7,783 nt of DNA from an uncultured Eubacteriales bacterium (lineage in GTDB: Bacteria; Bacillota; Clostridia; Lachnospirales; Lachnospiraceae): positions 1-7,783 of the forward strand of contig USSL01000074.1 of assembly GCA_900557175.1 (NCBI GenBank). The letters are read 5' to 3'. Both the position numbers and the translations under genes were made by a program. The notes below the pieces were generated by a model that saw only the letters and a program-made list of their open reading frames with translations, had not been told where the DNA came from and did no database searches. Positions 7,521 through 7,783 of this stretch are shown one piece after another. The first letter of the stretch is position 1, and every line of letters begins with the position of its first letter.

Positions 7521-7783
7521 AGCTTCTTTAGCCATTTCAATAGCTTCGAAAGTTTCTGTCAAAGTACCGATTTGGTTAACTTTGATCAAGATAGCGTTTG
7601 AAGCATTTTCACGGATACCACGTTCAAGGTATTTAGTGTTTGTAACGAAGAAGTCGTCACCAACGAGTTGAACTTTTTTACCAAGACGTTCAGTAAGGAT
7701 TTTCCATCCATCCCAGTCGTTTTCGTCCATACCATCTTCGATAGTGATGATTGGGTATTTAGAAACGAGCTCTTCAAGGTAGT
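7501..7783 (-). CDS. eno: Enolase internal fragment (foreign, both ends cut)
   Basis: On the reverse strand, from codon 7781 down to about 7501, an open frame encodes an internal piece of enolase (2-phosphoglycerate to phosphoenolpyruvate, glycolysis). Visible motifs in order are [18 protein letters not shown], with the metal-ligand Glu at 7737-7739; [13 protein letters not shown], with the metal-ligand Asp at 7656-7658; and [13 protein letters not shown], with the catalytic Lys at 7581-7583. It ends at AGFTAIVS, exactly where the next residues should be HRSGETED; these are missing and the frame runs into the dehydrogenase. DENDWDGW and [16 protein letters not shown] are typical of Streptococcus and Lactococcus. 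Codon use (GAA, CTT, ATC, TTC, AAC, GGT, CGT) is that of a highly expressed lactic-acid-bacterium gene and unlike the rest of the window. The fragment is convergent with the dehydrogenase and overlaps it with no gap, which supports a chimeric join rather than a natural neighbour. The gene's start and end are outside the window or lost. Confidence 0.93.

Noticed and set aside
7521..7671. The C-terminal tail of the dehydrogenase reading frame as a novel domain
   Set aside because: It is the complement of an enolase coding sequence with intact active-site motifs; the tail exists only because of the chimeric join.

Overview
The window looks like chromosomal DNA from a Gram-positive gut anaerobe of the Clostridia, most likely Lachnospiraceae. 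That placement is inferred from strong Shine-Dalgarno sites, AT-rich intergenic DNA, a class 1 ClpB chaperone, and a ROK regulator next to sugar/polyol genes. All native genes lie on the + strand. No database search was possible, so the taxonomy is tentative.

Layout: (1) bases 1-1670 hold the C-terminal two-thirds of the disaggregase ClpB, cut by the window start. (2) 1671-1822 is a short gap with a promoter, an AT-rich palindrome and a terminator-like hairpin. It leads into a ROK-family transcriptional regulator (1823-2950), which ends in a clear intrinsic terminator. (3) 2951-3172 carries a near-consensus promoter followed by a second copy of the AT-rich element. It drives a tight cluster: a sorbitol-dehydrogenase-like zinc enzyme (3173-4228), a GPH-family symporter split by a one-base frameshift (4259-5640), and a PfkB fructokinase-type kinase (5628-6593). 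(4) After a 109-base gap with its own candidate promoter comes a second zinc alcohol dehydrogenase (from 6703), which is cut short. (5) From about 7501-7520 to the end, the sequence is the reverse strand of an enolase gene of Streptococcaceae type, with quite different codon use. This is almost certainly a foreign piece joined on by chimeric assembly or cloning.

The central genes make one coherent pathway: import of a polyol or sugar by a cation symporter, oxidation of the polyol (sorbitol to fructose best fits the visible residues), and phosphorylation of the ketose to fructose 6-phosphate for glycolysis. The ROK protein is the likely local repressor. The same 12 bases (TTTAATAAAGTA) lie just downstream of both its own promoter and the operon promoter, which makes them the best operator candidates.

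I see no CRISPR array, tRNA, rRNA, insertion sequence or phage gene. No gap between genes exceeds about 225 bases. The points most worth checking are the shared operator-like element, the transporter frameshift, the hairpin in the regulator's leader, and the chimeric 3' end.
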